Part shown: positions 30,717 to 40,593 of the stretch, piece after piece | How positions within the stretch are numbered: the stretch's first letter is position 1 | How the letters are laid out: every line of letters begins with the position of its first letter | DNA from: Kazachstania africana CBS 2517 | Taxonomy: Eukaryota; Ascomycota; Saccharomycetes; Saccharomycetales; Saccharomycetaceae | Direction of reading: 5' to 3' | NCBI RefSeq assembly: GCF_000304475.1 | Contig: NC_018947.1 | Span: 674,806 to 738,805 of the forward strand | Length of the DNA: 64,000 nucleotides | Translations under genes and position numbers: made by a program | The notes under the pieces: model-generated | Databases searched by the model: none | What the model was told of the DNA's origin: nothing | Seen by the model: only the letters and a program-made list of their open reading frames with translations

Positions 30717-31342
30717 AACCTGAGACTGGATCCAACAAAAAAAAATTTCACCAAAATTATATCTCTTTTCATTTATATTCTCTTCATATTCTAGCTATGG
30801 ACGCTTCTTCAATCTATCCTATATATTATATATTTCAGTGTATCGAGCTGATATATAGTAAATCCTTCGTTTGAAATATCATTTTGTTCTGATAACCTTG
30901 TGTTTCAGCATCAATATTTGACCTAAAAATGTAACGAATCTATAAATTCTTAACAGTCGAGAAGTTGAATGTCCTCTACTAATAGTCCAATTACTGAGCA
31001 AGGACATTTTCTGAAGTTTATCAGGATAACTACCCATCCTGGCACCTACCGCATATACATTTATTTCCACAATTTCATCCCAAATGCAAGGAAAAACCTA
31101 CAGAAACATCATCAATTACACACACTGCAGCACAAAACCTGCAGCCGAACCCCACCTGGCCAGCAGTACTACCTGGCGATGCACAGTGACACCACGTATA
31201 TACATATAAGATATGACAGACACCGACGCCGGGTAACGACATCTCCGGGGCCCTATAAATCTGAATGGCAGCTCCGAGGGAAAATAAGAGAGTTGGATTC
31301 TTGTTTCCAAACTGGATATCAACACAATCAGACTATTTAAAA
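30717..31342. promoter_or_regulatory. SNA2 upstream region with a Reb1 site
   Basis: About 625 bases. CGGGTAA at 31230-31236 is a Reb1 core, 107 bases before the SNA2 start, within a locally GC-rich patch (31220-31252). A possible in-frame upstream start at 31265 would extend SNA2 by 26 residues. No other gene is supported. Confidence 0.45.
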
Positions 31343-31573
31343 ATGCATGCTCGTGATTGGTTTTTAGTGTTCGTTTCCATATTTTTACCACCATTGGCCG
31401 TGTGGTTCAAGAGAGGGTTCTGTTCCAAGGATTTTCTAATCAACGTCTTATTGTTCTTATTGGGTTTCTTCCCTGGTCTGATTCATGCTTTGTACGTTAT
31501 CAGCTGCCATCCATATGAACAAGAGCACGTGGCTCTCAGAGGCGACTCTGAAGGATATGGAAGCCTAGCATAG
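31343..31573 (+). CDS. SNA2: SNA2, small PMP3/SNA-family membrane protein
   Basis: This 76-residue protein of the UPF0057/PMP3 family begins M-H-A-R-D-W-F-L-V-F like S. cerevisiae Sna2 (YDR525W-A). It has two transmembrane helices joined by W-F-K-R-G-F-C-S-K-D and the family motif G-F-F-P-G-L-I-H-A-L-Y-V-I. The C-terminal Y-G-S-L-A keeps the tyrosine-type vacuole sorting signal of Sna2. The start was chosen by this homology; an earlier in-frame ATG exists at 31265. RBA50 follows 154 bases later on the same strand, as in S. cerevisiae. The biochemical function of the family is unclear. Confidence 0.93.
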   Translation: MHARDWFLVFVSIFLPPLAVWFKRGFCSKDFLINVLLFLLGFFPGLIHALYVISCHPYEQEHVALRGDSEGYGSLA

Positions 31574-31694
31574 TGTGGTTCAACCTGTCATATAGTCTCT
31601 ATTTAGTTAAATACATATTCCTACGTACGTAATGATTCGACATTTGTAATGAAGTTTGAAAAGACTAGCCTGATAGATGATGGTTAGTAAGTAG

Positions 31695-31702
31695 CTCATC
31701 GC
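31695..31702 (-). promoter_or_regulatory. PAC motif upstream of RBA50
   Basis: CTCATCGC is the reverse of the PAC element GCGATGAG, which marks ribosome- and polymerase-biogenesis genes. It lies 25 bases before the RBA50 ATG, close for a yeast promoter element, so it may be transcribed. Confidence 0.45.
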
Positions 31703-31727
31703 GAGCGACAAGTCGGTGAAGAGCGTC

Positions 31728-33077
31728 ATGGATCTTCTGGGAGATATTGTTGAGAAGGATACTTTGAACGAGGTTGGAGAGGGCAACTTTAACGTGGCCA
31801 AGAATGGGTTTCCTGAGCTGTATAAACCGAGTAAGATATCATCTTGGAAACAGAGGTTGAAAGCAAAGAAGCAACAGCAGCAACAGCAAACTAACCCTGA
31901 TCCTCCTAAGGAGACTGTAAAGGAGGAGAAGAAACAGAGATCAGAAGCTGAGTCGATTCATGCGGAAAATATGGACGTATTAAACAATATGACACAGGAA
32001 CAAATTATGAATGAACGTAGAGAATTATTGGAACAACTAAATCCGAAATTGATTCAGAATCTGCTCAAGAATATTAATAAGAGGGCTAAAAGTGAAGATG
32101 GGAGCCCTCTATTTGCTGAAATTGAAGGTGCTTCGGGTACTTGGGTCGGAGGGTACAATAAGGACAATCTTCCTCATTTGGACGAAGAGCAGGTTAATGC
32201 GGCTCTTGGTATTACAAACCGTGAAACATTAGAGTTTGAAGAAGAACATGATTTTAAGGATGCTAAGACCGTCCGGTTCCAGGAACCAGGAGAAGAAGAA
32301 GAAGAAGAAAATGAAGAGGAAGAAATCCTTGACGAAGATGATATTGCTCCTCTAGATTACCAAATGGCTCAATCTGTCGATCACACAGCAAATGAAGACT
32401 TATTGAAAGACGTTCACTTTGTTAGAAACCACAAACATGACGACGAAGAAGATATAGAATTAGAAAAATTAGATATCAATGATCCAAATTTCAATGAAAA
32501 ATTACATGAGAAATATTTCCCAGACTTACCAAAGGATATTGAAAAATTGAAATGGATGCAACAAGTTCAAACTAACGATCCAAATAAAGACATCGTCATC
32601 GATAGTGTAAATGAAATCAGATTCGATTTTAATGGTAATTTAGTACCGCCAAATAGGGCAATCGAATCGACTACCCATTCGGGCCTACATCATCATTCTA
32701 ACAACCCTGAATTGGCAGGCTATACGCTTGAGGAATTGGCTAAACTTTCAATGTCCACTTTCGCACCACAAAGGTCAATAGCAGTGCAGACTTTGGGGAG
32801 AATTCTCTACAAATTGGGGAAAAAATCATACTATCAGTTGGTTCCTGAAGTAGATGAAGAAACTTACGAACAAGAAGGCACTAAAACCATTATGAATAAC
32901 ATTTATTCAATGTTATGGGACCTGGTTAAAGATCTCAACGTAATCGAATCTTTAGAACTCGCCGCAGATGAATCCAAAACCAGAAATATTTCTGTGAGAA
33001 CTTATGCTATTGATGCTCTATGGCTATGGAGAAAGGGTGGTGGAGATTTCCGGAAGAACAAGAAACAAGATATATAG
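31728..33077 (+). CDS. RBA50: RBA50, RNA polymerase II assembly/associated protein
   Basis: This 449-residue ortholog of Rba50 (YDR527W, related to human RPAP1) is needed for assembly of the Rpb3 subcomplex of RNA polymerase II. It begins M-D-L-L-G-D-I-V-E-K at the first ATG. It has a Gln/Lys-rich linker (about 45-70), a conserved N-terminal motif around S-I-H-A-E-N and an acidic stretch (about 185-210). The RPAP1 C-terminal domain is present, with L-K-W-M-Q, I-R-F-D-F-N-G and S-T-F-A-P-Q-R. The last segment L-W-L-W-R-K-G-G is intact. Its place between SNA2 and the QCR7/APA group matches chromosome IV. Confidence 0.93.
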   Translation: MDLLGDIVEKDTLNEVGEGNFNVAKNGFPELYKPSKISSWKQRLKAKKQQQQQQTNPDPPKETVKEEKKQRSEAESIHAENMDVLNNMTQEQIMNERRELLEQLNPKLIQNLLKNINKRAKSEDGSPLFAEIEGASGTWVGGYNKDNLPHLDEEQVNAALGITNRETLEFEEEHDFKDAKTVRFQEPGEEEEEENEEEEILDEDDIAPLDYQMAQSVDHTANEDLLKDVHFVRNHKHDDEEDIELEKLDINDPNFNEKLHEKYFPDLPKDIEKLKWMQQVQTNDPNKDIVIDSVNEIRFDFNGNLVPPNRAIESTTHSGLHHHSNNPELAGYTLEELAKLSMSTFAPQRSIAVQTLGRILYKLGKKSYYQLVPEVDEETYEQEGTKTIMNNIYSMLWDLVKDLNVIESLELAADESKTRNISVRTYAIDALWLWRKGGGDFRKNKKQDI

Positions 33078-34271
33078 ATATGTAAATGTACGTAAGTAGC
33101 ATTATTAATTCTTTGTTAACGGCACACGGTGAGAAGTCCTTTTAAAACAAAAGGAAACTTCAAAATTGCGCACAATAAAAGAATAGCATTGAACTATTAT
33201 TGTTTCAATTCATATTGTTGCAATCTATATGAAATAGCCTAACTCTTAGAGACGGAATCAAGTAAATTATCATCTGCTTCTAAAAGTTAGAAGAGTTTCA
33301 ATCTCTTTCTAAATATGCAGAAAATTCCACATGATAAAACAGATCTTAGACATTGAACTGTGAAAGAAAAACTCTAAACACAGTTCAAACACACTAGGAA
33401 CACTTTGAACATCTGGAACTAACGGACATATGGAAAGAGATGGTGACAGAAGCCCAATTATCCCAATCGCAACGAAACAAAAACGTGCCCAAACAAACGT
33501 GATCATCAATCTTTGCACATAGACACATTCATTAAACAATGAAAGGACATAAAATCCAGCTTAACAAACTTAAGTTGTGCAAATGGTATCGAGACCTCTC
33601 GATACCCGTCGTTAGAGCGCGTCTAACGAGCTATACTGTGGTTTTGTCGTTATAGTCATTGCTGAAAAGTGGTATAAAATATTTTTCAATTGAAAAATTT
33701 TCAGCATCGCAAAATAGTTAGGGCATCTCACCATGAAATACAGATGAGGCAGAAATATGAACATCATACCTAGTCCTTTGTGGGCAATTGAACCGTGTGA
33801 ACATGATTATAGGTATACTTGGGGGTCAATTATAGTGGACGAGACGTTCCTGGGGTGAGATAATCGGGTAATTTTGCTAGGACATAATCTCAGAGGCCAG
33901 ACATCCCGATAAGTGGGCTCAACTACGCTGTCTCACCAGAGTACACCATTTACAATCAGATGATTGTTCATGTCTTGAAGCTATCTTCGTATTACAATTA
34001 AACCCTCAATGAGAATATCGTAACTGCCTAAACGGCGTAACTCTGTAACTTGCTCACTTCATGGCCTTATTGCTTCGTGATATCACAAAAGCTAATAGTA
34101 CTGCCAATCTCTTGCCATTGCTGAACTGTTCCTCAAACTTTTGAGCTCGAACAGTGCCTTAATTATGCGTAACGTTTGTACCTGAACTTTGCATTATAAA
34201 GCGAATCCTCGAGAATTGTAAACAAAAGAAACACGAACGACATATCACGTAAAGATACAGAACAGGTCAAC
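33078..34271. other. Unusually long intergenic with hairpins and a palindrome; possible unannotated RNA
   Basis: About 1.2 kb between RBA50 and KRE28, long for this block. It contains two adjacent perfect stem-loops: GGTATCGAG/CTCGATACC with a 4-base loop at 33584-33605, and CGTTAGA/TCTAACG at about 33609-33627. An 18-base palindrome, ATTTTTCAATTGAAAAAT, lies inside a longer GCTGAAAA...TTTTCAGC inverted repeat (about 33661-33705) that overlaps a TATAAAAT. A Reb1 core is at 33865-33871 and a comparatively GC-rich stretch at 33830-33950. HLR1, expected nearby from S. cerevisiae, is absent. I found no protein frame and no recognisable tRNA. Confidence 0.35.
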
Positions 34272-35311
34272 ATGAGTTACACAAATATCAAGGACTATAG
34301 AGATGAAATAGACAAACTTAATAGCGAACTCAACGAAACCACTGAAACTGCTCTTGCTGAACAAGAATACAGGGCCAAAAATCTAAGTAGTGATATTACG
34401 CAAATAATACAGTCTCTCAGCCAAGAAAACGATTTGATTAGAGTCCCAGAGACCGAAAAATGGATTGATCCATCCTCTATAACTCCAGGAATCAATGAAT
34501 CAAATAAGATTATTTCTATTTTAAAGGAAGTTTATTTAGAGCAGGAATCCTTAGACAACTTTCTGAGACTAACAGTATCGTCAAATTCTAATGAATTTGA
34601 CAAGATACGATCAAAGGACGATCCAGTATTTCGAGAGTTGGAGGACGAGGTTAATTATTTGGAATCTACCCAGCTGCAGAATCAGTTGAATGCAATCAAC
34701 GTGATAAAGTCGAAAATATCGCAAAAGAGCAATGAATTATCGCAAGATGAGATGAAAATAAACGAAGTATGTCTTAATACTGCTGATGAAATAGATGAAT
34801 GCTTTCAATTGATCATTGAGTTAGAGAAATTACAGGAAGATAGAATTGAAAAAGTGAAGAATGTTAGACTAGAGGAACTAAACGCTACTACTGAAGCGTT
34901 TAACGAATGGGAAAATATTGTTACTTTGAGGAAAAACCTTTCTGAATTAGAAAGAGAGCTGCACTTACTAAAAACTACGAACCAAAGCGATAAGAGACAA
35001 GATAAATCCCTAAGCAGCAGTTACTCGGTGCTATTGGAACTAACAAACCTTTATAGAAAAAAATATCAAAGATTTACAAAGAAGTTGGTATTGACAAACT
35101 CGAAATTCACCAAGAAAGCAAAACTGTGAGTTTCCAATTGAAAGAAAAATACAATATCAAGATTCAATTAAACGATTTCAATAATTTCTCAAATATTGAG
35201 ATTTTGTTCGGAGGAGACAATGACAAAGCTACAGAGGATGAAATTAGGAATAAATTCTATAACGAGAGTGATATTTACGATATAATACAGTACTTAGTAT
35301 CAAAATTATAG
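34272..35311 (+). CDS. KRE28: KRE28, kinetochore protein, with an apparent poly-A frameshift
   Basis: Kre28 partners Spc105 (KNL1) in the outer kinetochore. The first frame (34272-35129) is predicted to be mostly coiled coil and matches the S. cerevisiae protein in the N-terminal I-K-D-Y motif and in L-E-Q-E-S-L-D. It ends early; the conserved C-terminal part (K-L-E-I-H-Q-E-S-K-T-V-S-F...) continues in another frame to 35311. Switching frame in the run of seven A (35057-35063) gives a continuous protein of about 346 residues with no length difference to the ortholog over that segment. This is most likely a one-base error in a homopolymer. Its stop is one base from the CAB1 stop. Confidence 0.8.
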
Positions 35312-35312
35312 G

Positions 35313-36374
35313 CTATATACCCTGCATGGATTTCAAGTATGCGCCCATTGCACCGAGATAGCCTTCATGTTTCAGGAAGAATGCCTGTTTTGCGTTTTCA
35401 GACCAAAAAGTTATTGCGTAACTTAACGTGTTCATTGTAGTAAGATGTCCTCTTATATAAGAACCACCAAAATAGATGTTTTTCACGTTGTGTATCTTTG
35501 CTTGTAAATATGCAATTTGTCCAATGTTATAGGAGACAGCATAAAGTAAACTTTTACAGATGTCTTCATTTTTAAATTTTTTATTCCGACTTTCAATATC
35601 GCTGGTAGTTGTAACGTTATCAGTTGTGTTTATATTAGTGTCATTCTTCCTATCCTGAAAAACTTTAGCAAAAGAACTAGCAATGTGAGTGGATTTCAGT
35701 CCTATTTTATCGTAGCTTTTTCCATATATATCGCCAACTAGCATATCCACATTTTTATTATCGCCTTCTTGGGCCCATTCCAACATTTGATCGTATGTTC
35801 CAGCGCCTGTAATTAAGGACAAGAGTCCCCAAAGTGTTCCACCACCTAACGACGAACCACCAATTCTCTCAAAATTGTCTCTACTGCTCACTTTCTGTAT
35901 GGAGACACCCGATCCAATGTTCACTAGTAAGTATGGGTACACGTTATTACCAGTTGAGTCTACCGATGTGGTACCATCGGTATCATTGTAAGTGAACACT
36001 TCGTCCTTGATTTCATGTATGAAGAAGTCCAGTCCTTTGATAAGACATTCCATCTCATCAAACCTCATCAATTGCGATACGGATCGAAACTCTTGACTTA
36101 GATAGTCAAAGAACTTGAATGAACCGCCTCCGGTAGCCACAATTCTCACGTTAGAATATTGTCCACCATTGGATTCTGCTATGATAGAATGTATCAATTG
36201 TATGAAGGCATCAATTTGCTCCGTCTCTATACTATGGAATCGCAATCTTTGACTGCCCACTGGCGAATAGACAACTTTGGCTAATGAACCACCGATGTCG
36301 ATGGCAATGGTGAAAAAACCATTTTCGTACTGCAAACCTTCGTATTTGATCTCTTGAGCAACGTAACTGGTCAT
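35313..36374 (-). CDS. CAB1: CAB1, pantothenate kinase
   Basis: This 353-residue type II pantothenate kinase catalyses the ATP-dependent first step of coenzyme A synthesis. The ATP-binding D-I-G-G-S-L-A-K-V is at residues 26-34. Further family motifs are A-T-G-G-G, the catalytic-site region around F-D-E-M-E, V-N-I-G-S-G-V-S, G-G-S-S-L-G-G-G-T-L-W-G-L and Y-F-G-G-S-Y-I-R-G-H. The start at 36374 aligns with the S. cerevisiae protein; an in-frame ATG at 36407 would add 11 residues. A low-complexity Asn/Thr insert lies before the C-terminal part. It is convergent with KRE28, with a single base between the stop codons, as in the YDR531W-YDR532C pair. Confidence 0.95.
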   Translation of the reverse strand: MTSYVAQEIKYEGLQYENGFFTIAIDIGGSLAKVVYSPVGSQRLRFHSIETEQIDAFIQLIHSIIAESNGGQYSNVRIVATGGGSFKFFDYLSQEFRSVSQLMRFDEMECLIKGLDFFIHEIKDEVFTYNDTDGTTSVDSTGNNVYPYLLVNIGSGVSIQKVSSRDNFERIGGSSLGGGTLWGLLSLITGAGTYDQMLEWAQEGDNKNVDMLVGDIYGKSYDKIGLKSTHIASSFAKVFQDRKNDTNINTTDNVTTTSDIESRNKKFKNEDICKSLLYAVSYNIGQIAYLQAKIHNVKNIYFGGSYIRGHLTTMNTLSYAITFWSENAKQAFFLKHEGYLGAMGAYLKSMQGI

Positions 36375-36765
36375 GTTCGGCCTGCAATCTACAACCACAC
36401 CACTCATTCAAATGCTAGCAACAACTTTAAGTACTCTTCTCGAAGTGTTGAACGAGTTGCAGCAGAGCCAAATGAGTCTTTCATTGACCTTGAACGGTAT
36501 TTCCGACCACGTGCTAATGTTGAAACTGCCCGGATTGAAGCAGGAACGAAGCCCGCATGGCCGAGTAGCCCTCGCAGCCTCCTGGAAAACTTAACCCTAA
36601 CACGTATTTCGAGCAAATTTCAGACCTCAAATTCCGACCATTTGAAATTTTTTTCATTTCCAACCCTCAAGGAAACCCGACCAGAAAGGTCGCAAAAGTT
36701 CAAAAGCCCTAATAAATAGGGCGATTTGAACCCTGTCACGTACTGTGAAAAAAGAAAAAAAAAAT

Positions 36766-36822
36766 GCGATGAGGTTTGCAACACTTTCTCTACTGTGACA
36801 AAAAAGAGCTTTGAAAAATTTT
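36766..36822 (+). promoter_or_regulatory. PAC plus RRPE elements upstream of the APA gene
   Basis: GCGATGAG (36766-36773) is a PAC element and TGAAAAATTTT (36812-36822) an RRPE element, 39 bases apart. Both lie within 110 bases of the APA start codon, in the CAB1-APA divergent promoter (about 500 bases in all). The pair is the usual signature of the ribosome-biogenesis regulon. Confidence 0.6.
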
Positions 36823-36875
36823 CCATTCATTAATAAGACCATCATCAATAGGAGTGACTAGTGATCTTTGAAGCG

Positions 36876-37859
36876 ATGTTTCCAGAAAACGTGAGAGAAT
36901 TGATCAGCGACAAATACGAGAAGGCCGTGAACAATGGCGATGTCAAGTTAATCGAGGCTACTTCCAAGAAATTTAAGGATTCCAAGACCGGAATGCAATA
37001 TTTTGTAAATTTGGCACCATCTTTAGGTGAAAAAATCAAATCCACCGAGGAGTCCAAGGAGGATCCATTTGCCAGGCCTGCTGAAGAACTTACAGTATTA
37101 GCTGATGTTGCTGAGAACTACCAATTGCTATTAAACAAGTTCCCAGTCGTTCCAGAACATTCTTTATTAGTCACCAAAGAATTCCAAGACCAATCTTCTG
37201 CTTTGACTCCAAAGGAATTGATGATGGCTTACAATTTAGTAGTCAAAATGGATGACGAAGACGAAAACTTGAAGCATTTACTATTCTACAATTGTGGTCC
37301 ATCCAGTGGTTCTTCTCAAGACCACAAACATTTACAAATAATGAAATTACCAAACAACTTCATCCCATTCCAGGAAAAATTGTGCAGCGGTAAGGAACAT
37401 TTCTTACCCGATTTCAAGACAGAACCCTTACAAGATGCCAAAGTCTCTTTCGCTCATTTCGTCTTACCTTTGCCAGAATCCCCAGAAGATGTTAACGAAG
37501 ATCTCTTAGCGATGTGTTACATCTCCTTGTTACAGAGAGCTTTGACTTTCTTCCAAGATTGGTTGAACGAAAGACCAGACTTAGTCAAATCCTACAATGT
37601 CCTTCTAACCAAGAGCTGGATCTGTATTGTTCCCCGTTCAAATGAAGGTTTCAATCTTGACGACCAGGACGACCAAAAATCCAACGATCCAAAACTGGAC
37701 ATGTCCGTCAACGCCACCGGCTACGCAGGTTTGATCCTAACCAAGAGCCAGGAAGCCTTCGATAAAATCGCCGACTCTCCAAACGTCATCGACGATTTAC
37801 TCTTGAACTGTGGTTTCCCAAACTCTTCCGAACAAAAACCTTCCGAATACAACTACTAA
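36876..37859 (+). CDS. APA2: Diadenosine tetraphosphate phosphorylase (APA1/APA2 type)
   Basis: This 327-residue HIT-superfamily enzyme of the Ap4A phosphorylase branch splits Ap4A with phosphate into ADP and ATP. The active-site region S-G-S-S-Q-D-H-K-H-L-Q carries the histidine pair at residues 150 and 152. Other conserved parts are N-K-F-P-V-V-P-E-H-S-L-L-V-T and K-V-S-F-A-H-F-V-L-P-L-P. The first ATG in frame is 36876. The gene lies between CAB1 and QCR7 as APA2 (YDR530C) does, so I use that symbol; APA1 (YCL050C) is its whole-genome-duplication partner. The N-terminal 60 residues are divergent. Confidence 0.92.
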   Translation: MFPENVRELISDKYEKAVNNGDVKLIEATSKKFKDSKTGMQYFVNLAPSLGEKIKSTEESKEDPFARPAEELTVLADVAENYQLLLNKFPVVPEHSLLVTKEFQDQSSALTPKELMMAYNLVVKMDDEDENLKHLLFYNCGPSSGSSQDHKHLQIMKLPNNFIPFQEKLCSGKEHFLPDFKTEPLQDAKVSFAHFVLPLPESPEDVNEDLLAMCYISLLQRALTFFQDWLNERPDLVKSYNVLLTKSWICIVPRSNEGFNLDDQDDQKSNDPKLDMSVNATGYAGLILTKSQEAFDKIADSPNVIDDLLLNCGFPNSSEQKPSEYNY

Positions 37860-38099
37860 CCTACTAACGATCTCATGACATATAGTACTTCTTATATACA
37901 TTTCTATAGATACTTCACCTAATAGCAAGTCCTATGCCATTATTCATCACTGGCTCTCTTTTTTCAATTCAGCCAATAATATTCGAGAACGTCTGTTTTA
38001 GTTCGGACTTCCATCAATTTAAAGCGATAACTTCTTATAAGTAAAAGCCAAAGACTTACTTTACTTACATAAGGATCAACAAGAAAAATATTAGTAAGA

Positions 38100-38489
38100 A
38101 TGCCACAGTCGTTCACATCGATTGCTAGGATGGGTGACTACATATTAAGGTCACCCACTTTGTCCAAATTTTGTGTTCCCGTAGCTCACAAGTTCGTTGA
38201 ATTATCAGGTTATCGGAAACTGGGATTGAGATATAACGACCTATATTCTGAGGAAAACCCTATTGTACAGACTGCCATTAGACGACTACCTGAAGATGAA
38301 TCGTATGCAAGAAATTACAGAATCATAAGAGCGCACCAGCAGGAGTTGTCTCATCATTTATTACCAAGAAATGAGTGGATAAAAGGGAAGGAAGATGTTC
38401 CTTATTTGCTTCCTTACCTGTTAGAGGCTGAAATGGAGGCCAAGGAGAAACAAGACCTCGATAACCTGGAAGTTCAAAAGTCCACTTAG
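38100..38489 (+). CDS. QCR7: QCR7, cytochrome bc1 complex subunit 7
   Basis: This 129-residue matrix-side subunit of respiratory complex III contacts cytochrome b. It begins [10 protein letters not shown] like the S. cerevisiae protein (127 residues). The central motifs [17 protein letters not shown] and D-V-P-Y-L-L-P-Y are present. No cleaved presequence is expected. It is the neighbour of APA2 as on chromosome IV. No clear Hap2/3/4 box was seen in the 240 bases upstream. Confidence 0.97.
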   Translation: MPQSFTSIARMGDYILRSPTLSKFCVPVAHKFVELSGYRKLGLRYNDLYSEENPIVQTAIRRLPEDESYARNYRIIRAHQQELSHHLLPRNEWIKGKEDVPYLLPYLLEAEMEAKEKQDLDNLEVQKST

Positions 38490-38717
38490 TTTACCGTATA
38501 CATATATTCATTGATCTTTATTTATTTATCTTCAAAATTCGTTATGCAATCATATAACTGAATAACTAACAGTATTACTATTAAATACCAAAGTGTCCAG
38601 TAGAAGCAACTGCATCAGATGGTTATAGGCCTCCTTCTCAAATTGTTATAAAAGAGAAGCGGAATTTTAAAAACGAGGGATGCCATTAACATTTGCTGAC
38701 CATTCTGTCAACAAGCA

Positions 38718-39845
38718 ATGAAGACACCATTAAATTCGTCGAATTTACAAATTACCAAGAACCCAAGCCCATCCAGACCAAGACCAAATGATCAGTTACA
38801 ATTTGGCAAGACTTTCACCGATCATATGTTAATAGTCGAATGGAACGCAAATGAAGGCTGGGGTAATCCTCAAATTAAGCCATACGGTCCATTCAGTCTA
38901 GACCCATCTTCTGTAGTATTCCACTATGGATTCGAATTGTTTGAAGGTATGAAGGCTTACAGAACCGTCGACAACAAGATTACTTTATTCCGTCCTGACA
39001 AGAATATGAAACGTATGAATGAATCTGCTGCTAGGATCTGTTTACCTGAGTTTGACGGGAATGAGCTAATTAAGTTAATTGGAAAACTGATTGAATTAGA
39101 TAAGCATTTAATTCCTCAGGGCGAGGGCTATTCTTTATATATTAGGCCTACGATGATCGGCACAAGTGAAACATTGAGTGTAGTGTCTCCCGACAAAGCA
39201 TTGCTTTATGTTATTTGTTCTCCGGTTGGACCGTACTACAAGACTGGCTTTAAGGCTGTAAAACTAGAGGCAACTGACTATGCTACCAGGGCTTGGCCTG
39301 GTGGTTGTGGTGACAAGAAATTGGGTGCTAACTATGCGCCCTGTGTATTACCACAATTGGTAGCTGCTCAAAGAGGGTACCAACAAAACCTGTGGTTATT
39401 TGGTCCAGAAAAAAATATTACTGAAGTGGGAACAATGAATGCCTTTTTTGTCTTTTCAAATCCAAATACAGGTAAAAATGAACTAGTTACGGCACCCTTA
39501 GATGGAACCATTTTGCCTGGTGTCACAAGAGATTCAATTTTAGAATTGGCCAGGAAAAGACTAGATCCTCATAGATGGGAAATTAATGAACGTTACTGCA
39601 CTATTTTTGAACTATCTGAGAAGTCTAAGAACGGGGAACTAGTTGAGGCATTCGGTTCAGGTACAGCAGCAATTGTTTCACCAATTAAAGAAATTGGCTG
39701 GAAAAATGAAAAAATCCAGGTTCCTTTGAGCCCTGGAGAAGAAACAGGACCTTTCACCAAAGAAGCGGCTCAGTGGATTTTGGATATTCAGTACGGGAAA
39801 GTCACACAAGGAAACTGGTCAGAAACTGTTGCTGACCTAAACTGA
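38718..39845 (+). CDS. BAT2: Branched-chain amino acid aminotransferase, cytosolic type (BAT2-like)
   Basis: This 375-residue PLP enzyme of fold type IV interconverts leucine, isoleucine and valine with their keto acids. It is the last step of their synthesis and the first step of fusel-alcohol formation. The PLP lysine is probably Lys201 in K-L-G-A-N-Y. The motifs F-E-L-F-E-G-M-K-A-Y-R and P-L-D-G-T-I-L-P-G-V-T-R-D-S are intact. The N-terminus has no mitochondrial presequence, which favours the cytosolic Bat2 over Bat1. In S. cerevisiae BAT2 (YJR148W) is near a telomere; here it is the last conserved gene before the gene-poor zone. No Gcn4 (TGACTC) or Leu3 site was obvious. Confidence 0.93.
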   Translation: MKTPLNSSNLQITKNPSPSRPRPNDQLQFGKTFTDHMLIVEWNANEGWGNPQIKPYGPFSLDPSSVVFHYGFELFEGMKAYRTVDNKITLFRPDKNMKRMNESAARICLPEFDGNELIKLIGKLIELDKHLIPQGEGYSLYIRPTMIGTSETLSVVSPDKALLYVICSPVGPYYKTGFKAVKLEATDYATRAWPGGCGDKKLGANYAPCVLPQLVAAQRGYQQNLWLFGPEKNITEVGTMNAFFVFSNPNTGKNELVTAPLDGTILPGVTRDSILELARKRLDPHRWEINERYCTIFELSEKSKNGELVEAFGSGTAAIVSPIKEIGWKNEKIQVPLSPGEETGPFTKEAAQWILDIQYGKVTQGNWSETVADLN

Positions 39846-40593
39846 AATGGATGAGGTGGATGATATAAAGTTGGTAACAGGTTATATAATGAAAGAAGAT
39901 AGTCGAGTAGCAAACCATCCACTGGCATACGTCATTCTTTCGCAGATATCAAGTCTCGATATTATGGAAAAATGCTTGTTGCTCGTTTCCTAGGTTCTAC
40001 AATGATCAATTCATTGTAGAAAGATGTCATACTGCTAGGTTAACGTACAAATAGATACTTCTAGATGCAAACGCCGTTCCTCTACAACTTTGAATTTTTA
40101 TGCTCCCATCTTTTATCTCACAACAACTTGAATTTAAATAGCAGTTAACCTAACAGTTTGTAATTATAGATGACGTGCGTCTACAGGAGCTTTCAGATCT
40201 GTAGATACTTCCTGATGACTGAAAATTTAGGCTATAAGGACTCATTTAAGTTGGAAGTGTAATAAATGCAAAAGGTTGACACTTCTATTACTAATTTCCC
40301 GTAAATTGCCTAAGAATGGCACCATAATGGTCATTTCAGGAAATACCCAAGCTAACCTAAAATTTGTCTTTAGATATAGAAACTATAAACTCACTGCATT
40401 TGAAAAATTGTATATGTGACCGCAAGACAGTGACGTATTAGCTTTTTAGAAAGGAAATAAAACATGCTGTCACTGCAAAATATAAGTCCTTCAATTTATT
40501 CACTGAAAGGTGGCTATCGAGGGAATACATTTCTAGTTTTAGAGAAATAAAATAAGTCAGTAACTAGAACTTTTACAGAATTGCATATGATCT
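39846..40593. other. Intergenic, no gene seen
   Basis: About 750 AT-rich bases between two convergent genes. I see no open frame of note and no RNA gene. Confidence 0.5.
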
